A stretch of 57,530 nucleotides of DNA from Stagnimonas sp. (GTDB lineage Bacteria > Pseudomonadota > Gammaproteobacteria > Nevskiales > Nevskiaceae), in contig JAUYNO010000081.1 of the NCBI GenBank assembly GCA_030696045.1, positions 1 to 57,530 on the forward strand, given 5' to 3'. Each line of letters starts with the position of its first letter. The stretch's first letter is position 1. This document shows, piece after piece, positions 1-11,044 of the stretch. The notes under the pieces were generated by a model that was given only the letters and a program-made list of their open reading frames with translations, did no database searches and was not told the DNA's origin. Position numbers and translations under genes: made by a program.

Positions 1-45
<45 letters not shown>

Positions 46-98
46 ATGTTCGGTAAGGGCGCGCATTGTAGTGAGCGCCCCCGGCCGCCGCAAGATCG

Positions 99-1280
99 TC
101 AGGCGGCGATTTTGCGCAGGCGTTCGATGCAGCCGTTCAGCACCTTGTCGCTGGTGGCGAAGGACAGCCGCAGATGCCCCGGGGCGCCGAAGGCGGAGCC
201 CGGCACCACGGCCACCAGGGCCTCGTTGAGCAGCTTGTCGGACAGCTCCAGGTCGGTCTTGCAGCCAAGCTTGGCCATCAGCCCTTCGACGTTGGGGAAG
301 GCGTAGAAGGTGCCGTCGCCGGGCAGGCAGTGGACGCCGGGGATGGTGTTGAGGTCGGCCACCAGCTTGTCGTGGCGGGCCTTGAACACCAGGCGCATTT
401 CCTCGACGCAGCCCTGGTCACCGGCCAGCGCCGCTTCCGCCGCCACCTGGGCGATGGAGTTGGGGTTGCTGGTGGACTGGCTCTGGATGTCGGCCATCGC
501 GGTGATCAGCTTCACCGGGCCGCAGGCCCAGCCGATGCGCCAGCCGGTCATCGAATAGGTCTTGCTGACCGCGTGGATGACGATGGTGCGGTCGTACAGG
601 TCGGGGCAGGCGTTGATGATGTTGCTGTACGGCTCGACGGTCCAGAGGATCTTCTCGTACATGTCGTCGGTGGCGATCAGCACCTGCGGGTGCCGGCGCA
701 GCACCTCGCCCAGCGCGACCAGCTCGGCCCGGGTGTAGGCCATGCCACTGGGGTTGGACGGGCTGTTGAGGAAGATCATCCGGGTGCGCGGGGTGATCGC
801 GGCTTCCAGCTGGGCCGGGGTGATCTTGAAGCGGGTCGCGGCGGTGGTGGCGAGGATGATCGGGGTGGCGTCGGCCAGCAGCACCATGTCCGGGTAGCTG
901 ACCCAGTACGGCGCCGGGATGATCACTTCATCCGTGGCGTTGAGGTAGGCCATGCACAGGTTGTAGCAGCTCTGCTTGCCGCCGCAGGACACCAGCACCT
1001 GATTGGGCTTGTAGTCGAGCGCGTTGTCGCGCCGCATCTTGTCGACGATGGCCTTCTTCAGGCCCGGTGTGCCGCCAACCGGGGTGTACTTGGTGAAACC
1101 GGAGTCCATGGCCTTCTGCGCCGCCGCCTTGATGTGGGCGGGGGTGTCGAAGTCGGGCTCGCCGGCGCCGAGGGAGAGCACGTCCTTGCCCTGCGCTTTC
1201 AGCTCCGCCGCCTTGGCGGTGACGGCGAGGGTGGGGGACGGCTTGATGCGGCCGACGCGCTGGGCGAGGGTCAGTTCCAC
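99..1280 (-). CDS. Aspartate aminotransferase, PLP-dependent class I (subgroup Ib)
   Basis: The 393-residue protein is full length for a fold-type I aminotransferase, which moves amino groups between aspartate and 2-oxoglutarate using pyridoxal phosphate in the cytoplasm. Visible landmarks are the N-terminal SLGAGEPDFDTP segment, the NSPSNPSG loop, the YEKI segment, and SKTYSMTGWRIGW with the PLP-binding lysine; a conserved arginine lies in GHLRLSFATS near the C-terminus. The start is GTG at 1280 with GGAG six bases upstream. It faces away from the RND genes. Subgroup Ib enzymes sometimes also accept prephenate, so substrate range cannot be fixed from sequence. Confidence 0.9.
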   Translation of the reverse strand: MELTLAQRVGRIKPSPTLAVTAKAAELKAQGKDVLSLGAGEPDFDTPAHIKAAAQKAMDSGFTKYTPVGGTPGLKKAIVDKMRRDNALDYKPNQVLVSCGGKQSCYNLCMAYLNATDEVIIPAPYWVSYPDMVLLADATPIILATTAATRFKITPAQLEAAITPRTRMIFLNSPSNPSGMAYTRAELVALGEVLRRHPQVLIATDDMYEKILWTVEPYSNIINACPDLYDRTIVIHAVSKTYSMTGWRIGWACGPVKLITAMADIQSQSTSNPNSIAQVAAEAALAGDQGCVEEMRLVFKARHDKLVADLNTIPGVHCLPGDGTFYAFPNVEGLMAKLGCKTDLELSDKLLNEALVAVVPGSAFGAPGHLRLSFATSDKVLNGCIERLRKIAA

Positions 1281-1567
1281 GGGGTTCTCCAGGGCTGCTG
1301 CGGGAAAAAGCGCGCAATTCTAAGGCAGGGTCCCGCTTCGCAGTCGGCCAGTGGGCGGGTGATGAGCGGAAAATGTCCGTATTGCCGATGAAACCGGCGT
1401 AAACCGGCGGAATCTGGCATCGGCTCTGGCGGCGCCGGGCAATTCCCTTCAAACCCTGCGCGCCGGCGGCGCATCCATGCACTGCCGCCAGCCATGGCAT
1501 CCGGTGCAGAATGCCGGGACCATAGGTTCGACGGATCGAACCGCGACATCATCAGGGATAACACAGC

Positions 1568-2770
1568 ATGACTGCCGGCTATCTGCGCGAACCCGCGCGC
1601 CCTTCGTATTTCAAGTGGATTCTGCTGCTGGCGGTGATCGCCGGGGCGGTCTGGTTCTTCCTGCTGCGGCCGGGTGACGGCGCCGCCAAGGACGAGGCAG
1701 CCGAGTCCGGCGAGACAGCCGAGGGCGAGGGCGAGAAGAAGCCGACCGGCCCGCTGGAGCTGGCGACGGGCGATGTCGCCACCGTCAGCACCGCCGCCCT
1801 GGTGCGGCGCCTGCCGCTGTCCGGCTCGCTGACCCCGCTGTCGCAGACCACCATCAAGGCCAAGGTCGGTGGTGAGTTGCTGGAAGTGCGGGTGCGCGAG
1901 GGTCAGAGCGTAGCCAAGGGCGAAGTGCTGGCCCGCATCGACACCCGTCTGCAGCAGGCCCAGGTCGCCAGCCAGCGCGCCGGGCTGGAGAAGGCCAAGG
2001 CCGATCTGGCCATCGCCAAGCTCAACCTCGACAACAACCAGCGCCTGCTGGAAAAGAAATTCATCGCCCAGAACGTGCTCGATACCTCGCAGAGCACTCA
2101 TGACGCGGCGGTCGCCGGCGTCAAGCTGGCGCAGGCGCAGCTGGAACTGGCCGAGATCGGCCTGCAGGATTCGGTGGTGCGCGCGCCCTTTGCCGGCACC
2201 ATCTCGCGGCGCCTAGCCGAGCCGGGCGAGAAGGTGTCGTCGGACTCGCCCCTGCTCGGGCTGGTCGATTTGACCCAGCTGGAGTTGCAGGCTTCGGCGC
2301 CGGCTTCGGAAATCCCCTCGGTGAAGCCGGGCCAGAAGGCGCAGGTGCGCGTGGACGGCTATGGCGACCAACGTTTCGAGGCCACGGTGGAGCGCATCAA
2401 CCCGGCCACCGAGCAGGGCTCGCGCTCCATCCTCATCTACCTGTCGCTGGACAACAGTGCCGGCCTGCTGCGCGGCGGCATGTTCGCGCAGGGCGAGCTG
2501 GTGATCGGCGAGAGCGGAAACGGGCCGGTGGTGCCGTTCGCCGCGATCCGCAGCGAAGCCGGCCTGAAGTATGTGATGGCGGTGGTTGACGGCAAGCTGG
2601 CGCAGAAGTCGGTGAAGCTGGGCCTGTCCACCGAGGACAACGCCCTGGTCGAGGTGCGCGAGGGGCTGGCGGCCGGTGACATCGTCGTGGTGGGCCGGCT
2701 CGATGCGCTGAAGCCCGGTACCGCCGTGGTGCTGAAACCGGCTGCGGCTGCTGCCGGCAACGGCGGCTAA
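1568..2770 (+). CDS. RND efflux periplasmic adaptor (membrane fusion protein, HlyD family)
   Basis: The 400-residue protein has an N-terminal membrane anchor (about residues 17-34, ILLLAVIAGAVWFFLL) and then an acidic linker. A barrel-sandwich/lipoyl half (LSGSLTPLSQTTIKAKVGG), a coiled-coil hairpin rich in Ala, Gln and Lys (about residues 130-200), the second lipoyl half (VVRAPFAGTISRR) and beta-barrel domains follow. Adaptors of this type bridge an inner-membrane RND pump to an outer-membrane channel. It lies 25 bp upstream of the pump gene, so the two are an operon; no outer-membrane channel gene is present here. AGGGA precedes the ATG. Confidence 0.93.
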   Translation: MTAGYLREPARPSYFKWILLLAVIAGAVWFFLLRPGDGAAKDEAAESGETAEGEGEKKPTGPLELATGDVATVSTAALVRRLPLSGSLTPLSQTTIKAKVGGELLEVRVREGQSVAKGEVLARIDTRLQQAQVASQRAGLEKAKADLAIAKLNLDNNQRLLEKKFIAQNVLDTSQSTHDAAVAGVKLAQAQLELAEIGLQDSVVRAPFAGTISRRLAEPGEKVSSDSPLLGLVDLTQLELQASAPASEIPSVKPGQKAQVRVDGYGDQRFEATVERINPATEQGSRSILIYLSLDNSAGLLRGGMFAQGELVIGESGNGPVVPFAAIRSEAGLKYVMAVVDGKLAQKSVKLGLSTEDNALVEVREGLAAGDIVVVGRLDALKPGTAVVLKPAAAAAGNGG

Positions 2771-2795
2771 GCCGCCGCGCGCCCGGAGTTCCGCC

Positions 2796-5700
2796 ATGTG
2801 GATCACCAAGACCAGCATCAACCAGCCCGTGTTTGCGACCATGGTGATGGTCGCCCTGCTCGTGCTCGGCGTGTTCGCCTACAACCGCCTGCCGGTCGAG
2901 CAGATGCCGGACGTCACCATACCGGTGGTGTTCATCCAGCTCGAATACCCGGGTGCGGCGCCGGAGGCGATCGAGAACGACCTGATCAAGCCGATCGAGA
3001 ACGTCGTCAACACCGTCAGCGGCGTCAAGCGCATCTACGGTACTGCGCGCGAGGGCACCGGCTGGCTCAGCATCGAGTTCGGTCTGGAGGTTGACGTCAC
3101 CGCCGCCGCCCAGGAAGTGCGCGACAAGGTCGCCGACCTGCAGCCCAGCTTTCCGCGTGATGCCAAGACCCCCCGGGTGACGCGCACCCAGGCCGACGAA
3201 AACTCCTCGCCGGTGATCAATCTGGCGGTGTATTCCGACACCCGCCCGATGCGCGAACTGTCGACGCTGGCGGAGCAGACCATCGTCAAACGTCTGCAGA
3301 GTGCGATGGGCGTCGGCAACGTCACCACCAGCGGTTCGGTGAAGCGCCAGATCCAGGTCTTCCTCAAGCCGGAGCAGCTGCGCAGCTACGGCATCGGCGT
3401 CGACGAGGTGATCGCCGCCATCCAGGCCGCCAACCAGGACCTGCCGGCCGGCAGCATCCGTCGGGGCGCCACCGAGCAGCTGGTGCGCATCGAAGGCCGC
3501 ATCAAGGAGCCGGCGGAGTTCGGCCGGATCATCGTCGCCACCCGTGGCAGCGCGGTCTATCTGCAGCAGGGCGGGGTGCCGATCCATCTCGACCAGGTGG
3601 CCGACATCGTCGATGGCGAGGCCGAGGAGACTTCCCGGGCCCGCCTCAACGGCAAGCCCTCGCTGAGCCTCAACGTGTTCAAGGTCCAGGGCGCCAACGT
3701 GGTCGAGACCGCCCAGGCGGTGCAGGTGGCCCTGGCCGATTTGAAGAAGCGCCTGCCGGAAGACGTGAAGATCGTCACCGTCTACTCCAATGCCGAGTGG
3801 GTGGAAGACTCGCTGGAGGGCGTCAAGGAGACCATCCTCGAAGGCGGCCTGCTGACGGTGTTCATTGTCTTCCTGTTCCTGCACTCCTGGCGCTCGACGA
3901 TCATCACCGGCCTGACGCTGCCGATCTCGGTGATCGCGACCTTCATCGTCGTCTACGCGATGGGCTTCACGCTCAACTTCCTGACGCTGATGGCGCTGAG
4001 CCTCTGCATCGGCCTGCTGATCGACGATGCCATCGTGGTGCGCGAGAACATCGTCCGTCACCTCAACATGGGCAAGAGCCATCTGCAGGCGGCGCGCGAG
4101 GGCACCGAGGAGATTGGTCTGGCGGTGATGGCGACCACCTTCGCCATCCTGGCGGTGTTCGTGCCGGTCGCCTTCATGAGCGGCATCATCGGCAAGTTCT
4201 TCTTCCAGTTCGGCATCACCGTCGCGGTCGCGGTGCTGGTGTCGCTGTTCGTCAGCTTCACGCTCGACCCGATGCTGTCGGCGATCTGGCACGACCCGCC
4301 CAAGGACCGCTTCAAGTACCTGCCCTGGCTGGGCCGGCTGATGGAGCGCATCGAGCACGGCGTCGAATGGCTGCACACGGTCTACGGCCGCCTGCTGGAG
4401 TCGGCGCTGCAGACCCGTCGGCGCCGGGCCTGGTTTCCGCTGTTCGGCCTGGTGCACGCCGCCCGCACCCTGGACTGGCGGCAGATCGGCACCATCAGCA
4501 ATCGCGGCATCGTGCTGTGGACGGCGGGCGGCATTTTCTTCGGCAGCTTCTTCCTGGTGCCGCTGATCGGCACCGAGTTCTTCCCGGAGGACGATGACGG
4601 CTTCACCTCGCTGCGCATCAACACGCCGATTGGCTCCAGCCTGGAATACACCGACGCCAAGACCCGGCAGGTGGAGGAGGCACTGAAGGCCTTCCCCGAG
4701 ATCGAGATTGTCGATACCCAGGTCGGCACCGATGACGGCCGCAACTACGCCCGCCTCAACCTGAAGCTGACCGACATCCTCAAGACCGGCCGCCGGCCGC
4801 AGCAGGAAATCGAGAAGGCTATCCGCGAGCGCGTGGCGCAGATCGCCGGCCTGGAGATGTCGGTGGGCTTCAACAAGCCGATCTTCGTCTCGATTCTGGG
4901 CCCGGATGCGGCGCGGCTGACCGAGATCTCGCAGCAGCTGATGGTGAAGATGGCGAAGATCCCCGGTATCGCCGACCTCGAAAGCAGCGAGAAGGGCGCC
5001 AACCCGACCGTGGCGGTGCGCATCAACCGCGAGCTGGCCAGCGACCTCGGCCTCTCCAACGAGCGCATTGGCCGCGCCCTGCGGCCGCTGATCGCCGGCG
5101 ACCAGATCAGTTACTGGCTGGGCCCCGACGGCCAGAACTACGAGGTGATCGCGCGCCTGCCGCAGGGGCAGCGACAGATCGCCGGCGATCTGGGCGAGCT
5201 GTACCTGACCAGCAACCGGCTCGACGGCAAGGGCCTGCCGCTGCTGGTGCCGCTCAAGCAGGTGGCGGACTTCGTCGAGACCACCAGCCCCGAGCAGATC
5301 AAGCGCCAGGATCTCGAACGCCGCATCTCGCTCTACGCCGGTGCCGAAGGCCGGCCGGCCGGCGACGTCGGCAATGACGTCAAGAAGCTGATGAAGGAGA
5401 TGGAGTCCATCCTGCCGCCGGGTTACCGCTTTGATGTCGGCGGCCAGCAGCAGGACATGGAGGAGTCCTTCGCGGCGGCCCTGGCGGCGCTGGGGCTGGC
5501 GGTGATCTTCATCTACATCATCCTCGCCTCGCAGTTCGGCAGTTTCCTGCAGCCGCTGGCGATCATGGCCTCGCTGCCGCTGTCGCTGTCGGGGGTGTTC
5601 ATCGCCCTGCTGGTGACCGGCACCACGCTGAACCTGTTCTCGATCATCGGCTTCATCATGCTGATGGGCCTGGTCACCAAGAACGCGATCCTGCTGGTGG

Positions 5701-6023
5701 ACTTCACCAACCAGGCCCTGCGCGAGGGCAAGCCGCTGCGGCAGGCGCAGCTCGAAGCCGGTCAGGTGCGCTTGCGGCCGATCCTGATGACGACCCTGGC
5801 GATGATCTTCGGCATGTTGCCGATGGCCATCGGCGCCGGCCTGAGCGGCGAGACCAATGCCGCGATGGGGCGGGCGGTGATCGGCGGCATCATCACCTCC
5901 TCGCTGCTGACCCTGGTGGTGGTGCCGGTGCTCTACACCTATCTGTATTCGGTGGGCGAGCGGGCCACGCGCTGGTTCGTGAGTCCGGACGAAGCCGAGC
6001 CCAGCGAGCAGCCCGGGCATTGA
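2796..6023 (+). CDS. RND efflux transporter, inner-membrane pump (AcrB/MexB-like HAE family)
   Basis: The 1075-residue protein has the usual RND length and plan: one N-terminal helix, a large periplasmic porter domain, six helices, a second porter domain and five more helices. The family signature [14 protein letters not shown] in the fourth helix carries the paired aspartates needed for proton relay, and the second half has [15 protein letters not shown]. Proton-driven export of lipophilic compounds is the family role. The middle segment around residues 540-600 ([19 protein letters not shown]) is somewhat longer than in AcrB. The gene pairs with the adaptor immediately upstream and converges with the Hsp70-like gene. 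Confidence 0.94.
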   Translation: MWITKTSINQPVFATMVMVALLVLGVFAYNRLPVEQMPDVTIPVVFIQLEYPGAAPEAIENDLIKPIENVVNTVSGVKRIYGTAREGTGWLSIEFGLEVDVTAAAQEVRDKVADLQPSFPRDAKTPRVTRTQADENSSPVINLAVYSDTRPMRELSTLAEQTIVKRLQSAMGVGNVTTSGSVKRQIQVFLKPEQLRSYGIGVDEVIAAIQAANQDLPAGSIRRGATEQLVRIEGRIKEPAEFGRIIVATRGSAVYLQQGGVPIHLDQVADIVDGEAEETSRARLNGKPSLSLNVFKVQGANVVETAQAVQVALADLKKRLPEDVKIVTVYSNAEWVEDSLEGVKETILEGGLLTVFIVFLFLHSWRSTIITGLTLPISVIATFIVVYAMGFTLNFLTLMALSLCIGLLIDDAIVVRENIVRHLNMGKSHLQAAREGTEEIGLAVMATTFAILAVFVPVAFMSGIIGKFFFQFGITVAVAVLVSLFVSFTLDPMLSAIWHDPPKDRFKYLPWLGRLMERIEHGVEWLHTVYGRLLESALQTRRRRAWFPLFGLVHAARTLDWRQIGTISNRGIVLWTAGGIFFGSFFLVPLIGTEFFPEDDDGFTSLRINTPIGSSLEYTDAKTRQVEEALKAFPEIEIVDTQVGTDDGRNYARLNLKLTDILKTGRRPQQEIEKAIRERVAQIAGLEMSVGFNKPIFVSILGPDAARLTEISQQLMVKMAKIPGIADLESSEKGANPTVAVRINRELASDLGLSNERIGRALRPLIAGDQISYWLGPDGQNYEVIARLPQGQRQIAGDLGELYLTSNRLDGKGLPLLVPLKQVADFVETTSPEQIKRQDLERRISLYAGAEGRPAGDVGNDVKKLMKEMESILPPGYRFDVGGQQQDMEESFAAALAALGLAVIFIYIILASQFGSFLQPLAIMASLPLSLSGVFIALLVTGTTLNLFSIIGFIMLMGLVTKNAILLVDFTNQALREGKPLRQAQLEAGQVRLRPILMTTLAMIFGMLPMAIGAGLSGETNAAMGRAVIGGIITSSLLTLVVVPVLYTYLYSVGERATRWFVSPDEAEPSEQPGH

Positions 6024-6035
6024 GCCCGGACTGAC

Positions 6036-7283
6036 TCAGGCGAACAGCTTGCCCGCGTGCACACCCAGTCCGCGGGCAACGCTGGCGAAGGGATCGCCCT
6101 GTACGGTCTCCGCCTGTGGGAAGCTGGCCGCGATGGCCTGACGCAGGCCGCGCAGGCCGGTGGAACCGCCGGTGAAGTAGATCGCCTGCACCTGGTCCGG
6201 CCGGAGTCCGGCCTGCTGCACGGCTGCCAGTGCGGTTTCGGCAATGCGCACCTGCGCGGCCGCCGTGGCGGCGATCAGCTGGGCTTCGCTGACCGGCACT
6301 AGTAGTCCCGCTTCCAGGAAGCCGAGGTCGAGCGCGGTCTCACCGCCAGCGGCGACCGCGACCTTCGCGTCCTCGACCGCGCCGGCAATGCGATGTCCCT
6401 CGCGCTCGCGCAGCACCTTCATCAGGCGCTGGTGGTAGCGCTCGTCGGCGTAGAAGGTCCGCAGGGTGTCGGCCTGCACCAGCTCGCGCGGCGCGTACAG
6501 GAAGTTGATCTTGTGCCAGGTCGCCAGCTCGAAATAGATCTGCGCCGGCACCGGCTTGCCGGTCTTGCCGTGGTGGCCCAGGCCCAGCTGCGGCATGGCG
6601 GCGCGCAGGCTCAGCTGCTGATCGAAGTCGGTGCCGGCCAGGTGCACGCCGGTGCTGGCGAGCACGTCGCCACTGCGGTCGATGCGGCTGCGCAGGCTGG
6701 GGCCCAGCCGCACCAGCGAGAAGTCCGAGGTGCCACCGCCGATGTCGGCGACCAGCACCAGGGTTTCGCGCTGGAGCTGTGCCTCGTAGTCGAGCGCGGC
6801 GGCGATGGGCTCGAACTGGAAGCTCGGCTGGTCGAAGCCGACGTCGCGGGCAATCTCGGCCAGCGTGGCCTCGGCCTGACGGTCGCGCTCGGGGTCATCG
6901 TCGACGAAGTGCACCGGCCGGCCCAGCACCAGCTGGCGGATTTCGGTGCCGGCAGCGGCCTCGGCCTGCTGCTTCAGATGATTCAGGAAGTGGCCGATGA
7001 TGTCGCGGTAGGGCAGCGGCCGGCCGTTGACCAGGGTGGTCTCGTTGATCAACTCGCTGCCCAGCAGGCTCTTCAGCGAGCGCATCAGCCGGCCCGCATA
7101 GCCGGCCTGGTACTCGGCCATGGCCTGGCGGCCGTAGCTGATCCGCGCTTCCTCGGCATTGAAGAAGATCGCGGTCGGCAGCGTGTCGCGCCCCTGCTCC
7201 AGCGGCACCAGGCGCTGCGAGCCCTGCTGGCCCAGGCTGACCGCCGAATTGGAGGTGCCGAAGTCGATGGCGGCGTAGGTCAT
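6036..7283 (-). CDS. yegD: Hsp70-family protein, YegD type
   Basis: The 415-residue protein contains only the actin-like ATPase part of an Hsp70, as in E. coli YegD. It shows the phosphate 1 motif AIDFGTSNSAV at the N-terminus, phosphate 2 VADIGGGTSDFSLV near residue 195, and the adenosine motif IYFTGGSTGLRGL near residue 370. There is no DnaK substrate-binding domain or lid. Its function in cells is poorly defined and it may act as an unusual chaperone. The gene ends 12 bp from the end of the convergent RND pump gene. Confidence 0.85.
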   Translation of the reverse strand: MTYAAIDFGTSNSAVSLGQQGSQRLVPLEQGRDTLPTAIFFNAEEARISYGRQAMAEYQAGYAGRLMRSLKSLLGSELINETTLVNGRPLPYRDIIGHFLNHLKQQAEAAAGTEIRQLVLGRPVHFVDDDPERDRQAEATLAEIARDVGFDQPSFQFEPIAAALDYEAQLQRETLVLVADIGGGTSDFSLVRLGPSLRSRIDRSGDVLASTGVHLAGTDFDQQLSLRAAMPQLGLGHHGKTGKPVPAQIYFELATWHKINFLYAPRELVQADTLRTFYADERYHQRLMKVLREREGHRIAGAVEDAKVAVAAGGETALDLGFLEAGLLVPVSEAQLIAATAAAQVRIAETALAAVQQAGLRPDQVQAIYFTGGSTGLRGLRQAIAASFPQAETVQGDPFASVARGLGVHAGKLFA

Positions 7284-7397
7284 GCGGCAGCTGCGGGGAA
7301 AACGGCGGGCGAGTCTACCTGCGGTGACGCCGTTGGCAAGTGCCGGGAGCGAGCCTGCTGAGGCACACTAGGCGGTCTGCTTATACGGTGTGCTGTC

Positions 7398-9482
7398 ATG
7401 TCCGATCTGGTTGCCGAACACGTCTCCGACAAGCTGGTCCGGCTCAAGCGTCGGCAGGACCTGCAGTTCCAGCTGAAACAAGAGTGGCCGCCGGCCGGCG
7501 ACCAGCCGGCCGCCATCGCCGGCCTGGTGCAGGGCCTCAACGACGGCCTGGCGCACCAGACCCTGCTGGGTGTCACCGGCTCGGGCAAGACCTACACCAT
7601 CGCCAACGTCATCCAGCAGGTGCAGCGGCCCTGCCTGGTGATGGCGCCCAACCAGACCCTGGCGGCCCAGCTCTACGGCGAGTTCAAGGAGTTCTTCCCG
7701 AACAACGCGGTCGAGTACTTCGTCTCCTACTACGACTATTACCAGCCGGAAGCCTATGTGCCCTCGTCGGACACCTTCATCGAGAAGGATTCGGCGGTGA
7801 ACGAGCACATCGAGCAGATGCGGCTATCGGCGACCAAGGCCCTGATCGAGCGGCGCGATGCCATCATCATCGCCAGTGTCTCGGCGATCTACGGCCTGGG
7901 TGACCCCGAGAGCTACTTCAAGATGGTGCTGCATGTGGTCAAGGGCGACCGCATCAGCCAGCGCGACATCATCCTGCAGCTGACCGCCATGCAGTACACC
8001 CGCAACGAGACGGTGCTGGAGCGCGGGCAGTTCCGGGTGCGCGGGGACGTCATCGATGTCTTCGCCGCCGAATCCGACGACGAGGCGGTGCGCATCGAGC
8101 TGTTCGACGGCGAGGTGGAGAGCATTGCCTATTTCGACCCGCTGACCGGCGCAGTGCTGCGGCGGGTGCCGCGGGTGAGCGTCTACGCCGGTAGCCACTA
8201 CGTGACGCCGCGCGAGCGCACCCTGGCGATGACCGGGACCATCAAGGAAGAACTGCAGGAGCGCATCGCCTATTTCCGGAGCGTCAACAAGCTGATCGAG
8301 GCCCAGCGCATCGAACAGCGCACCTTTTTCGATCTCGAGATGATCCAGGAGATCGGCTACTGCAAGGGCATCGAGAACTACAGCCGCTATCTGTCCGGCA
8401 AGAATGCGGGCGAGCCGCCGCCCTGCCTGTTCGACTACCTGCCGCCCGATGCCCTGGTGGTGCTGGACGAGTCGCATGTGACCGTGCCGCAGATCGGCGG
8501 CATGTACAAGGGCGACCGGGCGCGCAAGGAAACCCTGGTGGAATACGGCTTCCGCCTGCCTTCGGCGCTCGACAACCGGCCGCTGCGCTTCGAGGAGTTC
8601 GAGCGCATCTGCCCGCAGACCATCTATGTCTCGGCCACGCCCGGGCCCTTCGAACTGAAGAAATCGGAGGGGCAGGTGGTCGAGCAGCTGGTGCGGCCCA
8701 CCGGCCTGGTCGATCCCGAGGTCGAGGTGCGTCCCGCCACCACCCAGGTCGACGACGTGCTGGGCGAGATCCGCCTGCGCGCCGAGCGCCAGGAGCGGGT
8801 GCTGGTGACGGTGCTGACCAAGCGCATGGCCGAGGACCTGACCGACTACCTGGGTGAGCACGGCATCCGGGTGCGCTATCTGCATTCCGACATCGACACC
8901 GTCGAGCGCGCGGAGATCATCCGCGACCTGCGCTTGGGCGTGTTCGATGTGCTGGTCGGCATCAACCTGTTGCGCGAGGGCCTCGACATCCCCGAGGTCT
9001 CGCTGGTGGCGATCCTCGATGCCGACAAGGAGGGCTTCCTGCGCTCCGAGCGCTCGCTGATCCAGACCATCGGCCGCGCCGCCCGCCACCTCAGCGGCCG
9101 CGCCATCCTCTATGCCGACCGGATCACCAACTCGATGGAGAAGGCCATCGGCGAAACCAACCGCCGGCGGGTCAAGCAGGTCAGCCACAACCTCGCCCAC
9201 GGCATCACGCCGCGTGGCGTGCAGAAGAAGATTCAGGACGTCATGCGCCTGGGCTACGAAACCCTGCCCGAGGAGCGGCGCAAGGGCGGGGCGCGCGAGT
9301 TGCCGAAGGCGGCCGAGCCGGAGAGTTTCTACGGCGATCCGGCCAAGCTCGGCCGCGCCATCACCAAGCTGGAGAAGGAGATGAAGCAGGCAGCGCTGAA
9401 TCTGGAGTTCGAGAAGGCGGGCAAGATCCGCGACCAGATCCGCCAGATGCGCGAGGCGGCGCTGCGCTCGGCCGTCGCCTGA
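7398..9482 (+). CDS. uvrB: UvrABC system protein B (nucleotide excision repair helicase)
   Basis: The 694-residue protein matches the usual UvrB size. It has Walker [16 protein letters not shown] near residue 50, the beta-hairpin region [21 protein letters not shown] that clamps damaged DNA, the DEAD-like LDESH motif, helicase motifs SATPGPFE and QTIGRAARH, and a C-terminal UVR domain (residues 650-690) for UvrC contact. UvrB loads at lesions from UvrA and recruits UvrC for incision. The gene stands alone, diverging from the yegD-like gene and followed by tRNA-Val. No LexA box was recognised in the 114 bp upstream. Confidence 0.97.
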   Translation: MSDLVAEHVSDKLVRLKRRQDLQFQLKQEWPPAGDQPAAIAGLVQGLNDGLAHQTLLGVTGSGKTYTIANVIQQVQRPCLVMAPNQTLAAQLYGEFKEFFPNNAVEYFVSYYDYYQPEAYVPSSDTFIEKDSAVNEHIEQMRLSATKALIERRDAIIIASVSAIYGLGDPESYFKMVLHVVKGDRISQRDIILQLTAMQYTRNETVLERGQFRVRGDVIDVFAAESDDEAVRIELFDGEVESIAYFDPLTGAVLRRVPRVSVYAGSHYVTPRERTLAMTGTIKEELQERIAYFRSVNKLIEAQRIEQRTFFDLEMIQEIGYCKGIENYSRYLSGKNAGEPPPCLFDYLPPDALVVLDESHVTVPQIGGMYKGDRARKETLVEYGFRLPSALDNRPLRFEEFERICPQTIYVSATPGPFELKKSEGQVVEQLVRPTGLVDPEVEVRPATTQVDDVLGEIRLRAERQERVLVTVLTKRMAEDLTDYLGEHGIRVRYLHSDIDTVERAEIIRDLRLGVFDVLVGINLLREGLDIPEVSLVAILDADKEGFLRSERSLIQTIGRAARHLSGRAILYADRITNSMEKAIGETNRRRVKQVSHNLAHGITPRGVQKKIQDVMRLGYETLPEERRKGGARELPKAAEPESFYGDPAKLGRAITKLEKEMKQAALNLEFEKAGKIRDQIRQMREAALRSAVA

Positions 9483-9533
9483 GTTGCCCTTTGAGGGTCG
9501 TAACAGTATCCTTCGCGCCCTCAAACGAACTTT

Positions 9534-9610
9534 GGGCGTGTAGCTCAGCTGGTTAGAGCACCACCTTGACATGGTGGGGGTCGTTGGTTCGAGTCCAATC
9601 GCGCCTACCA
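9534..9610 (+). tRNA. tRNA-Val (GAC)
   Basis: A 77-nt cloverleaf with the D-arm TAGCTCAGCTGGTTAGAGC, anticodon stem CACCTTGACATGGTG (anticodon GAC), T-loop GGTTCGAGTCC and encoded CCA. Acceptor arms GGGCGTG and CGCGCCT pair with two wobble pairs. A rho-independent terminator follows within 11 bp. Confidence 0.95.
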
Positions 9611-9620
9611 AAGTTTGAAA

Positions 9621-9642
9621 GCCCCGCCACGGCGGGGTTTTT
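9621..9642 (+). terminator. Rho-independent terminator after tRNA-Val
   Basis: CCCCGC pairs with GCGGGG around a four-base loop, followed by five T residues. It ends the tRNA-Val transcript. Confidence 0.85.
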
Positions 9643-9721
9643 CATTTCCGCGCCCCGGGTTTGCTTGGCTTCCTCGCGCGGTGCGATCATGGCCGTATAG
9701 CGAAAATACGGGGTCAAGGCA

Positions 9722-10957
9722 TTGGAAACGCAGCGCGGTCAGGGGCTAGTCGATACGCGCCAGAACCGCCGCCTTGAGGCAGGCGAGGTCTTGTTCCGTC
9801 AGGGCGAACCGGGCGATGCCGCCTATGTCATCGAAACCGGCCTGATCGAGATCTACACCGAACAGGGCGAGTCGCGCGCCAGCATTGCCCATCTGGGGCC
9901 GAATTCGATCCTCGGCGAAATGGCGCTGTTTGGCGATGCCGACCGCGCTGCCTCGGCGCAGGCGCTGGCGCCCACCCAGTTGCTGCGACTGACCGCCGAC
10001 CATCTGCGCGAGCGTCTGGAAGGTGCGGAGCCGCTGACCCGCCATCTGCTGCACGTGCTGGTGGCTCGCTGTCGCGAGCTGCTGGAGCGGGCCAATGCCG
10101 GCCCGTCGCCGGCCGGGCCGGCAGTCCAGGCGCCGGCAGCCGCCGATCTGGGCAGCGACCGCGCCCTGGCGTTTGGCCGCCTGCGCGCCGAGCAGGACAT
10201 CGAGCAGGCGCTGGCGGACGAGCAGTTCCAGCTGCATTTCCAGCCGATCCTGCGCTTCGCCGACCAGTCGGTGGCCGGTTACGAGGCGCTGATCCGCTGG
10301 GTGAAACCGGACGGCAGCCGGGTGTCGCCGGGCGATTTCATTCCGGTCGCGGAAGCCTCGGAGCTGATCTGCCGTATCGGCCGCTGGGTGGTGCGCGTCG
10401 CGGTCGATAGCCTGTTGCAGCTGGATCAGGCGCAAAGGCAGCTGCAGCCCGGGAGTCCGGCCCTGTTCATCACGGTCAACCTGTCCGCCCGTCAGCTGCA
10501 CGACCCCGAGTTGCTGCCCTTGCTGGCGGCCCAGGCGCAGCGCCTGCAGGGTCGCGACTGCCGCCTGAAGATCGAGGTGACCGAGTCCCTGATGATCGGC
10601 AACGTGGCGCTGATGCAGGCCTTCATCGCCCGCTGCGGCGAGCTGGGCCTGCCGGTGGTGCTGGACGACTTCGGCACCGGTTACTGCTCACTGTCCTACC
10701 TGCACCTGTTCAAGGTCCAGACCATGAAGCTGGACCGTTCCTTCGTGCGCGGCATGGCGGAGAGTCCGGCCAGCGAGAAGGTGGTACGCGGCATCGTCGC
10801 CATCGCCCATGACCTGGGACTGGATATCGTTGCCGAGGGAATCGAGACCGAGCAGCAGGCAGCGCAGGCCGCCGCCATGGGCGTCGACTACGCCCAGGGC
10901 TACCATTTTGGCCGTCCGGGCCCGCTGGCGGAGGCCATGGCGCAGCTGGGACAGTGA
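9722..10957 (+). CDS. Cyclic nucleotide-binding domain fused to EAL c-di-GMP phosphodiesterase
   Basis: The 411-residue protein has a Crp-type cyclic nucleotide-binding domain (about residues 15-120, with GEMALFGDADRAASAQA as phosphate-binding cassette), a short Ala/Pro linker, then an EAL domain (about 160-405). Catalytic signatures look intact: YEALIRW, ITVNLSA, IEVTES, LDDFGTGY, MKLDRSF and AEGIE. It should therefore hydrolyse c-di-GMP in the cytoplasm, possibly under control of a bound nucleotide. No GGDEF domain is present. The start is TTG with AAGG just upstream, a weak choice, but no in-frame ATG lies nearby. It sits where many relatives have thrS ahead of infC. Confidence 0.9.
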   Translation: METQRGQGLVDTRQNRRLEAGEVLFRQGEPGDAAYVIETGLIEIYTEQGESRASIAHLGPNSILGEMALFGDADRAASAQALAPTQLLRLTADHLRERLEGAEPLTRHLLHVLVARCRELLERANAGPSPAGPAVQAPAAADLGSDRALAFGRLRAEQDIEQALADEQFQLHFQPILRFADQSVAGYEALIRWVKPDGSRVSPGDFIPVAEASELICRIGRWVVRVAVDSLLQLDQAQRQLQPGSPALFITVNLSARQLHDPELLPLLAAQAQRLQGRDCRLKIEVTESLMIGNVALMQAFIARCGELGLPVVLDDFGTGYCSLSYLHLFKVQTMKLDRSFVRGMAESPASEKVVRGIVAIAHDLGLDIVAEGIETEQQAAQAAAMGVDYAQGYHFGRPGPLAEAMAQLGQ

Positions 10958-11044
10958 GGCCGGGCCAATTTCCGCTTGTCTTGCCCCCGGTCGCTCGAAT
11001 ATCATCCGCGACCTTTGATTTTGGCCGACTCACCCCGTCTGGCC

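Noticed and set aside
1281..1567. Possible gene between the aminotransferase and RND genes
   Set aside because: The 287 bp hold only short shadow frames without SD sequences; treated as divergent promoter region.
2433..6020. 1195-codon open frame on the minus strand opposite the RND genes
   Set aside because: It lies antisense to an unmistakable RND pump, has low-complexity His/Asp/Arg/Gln composition typical of GC-rich antisense frames, and shows no recognisable domain.
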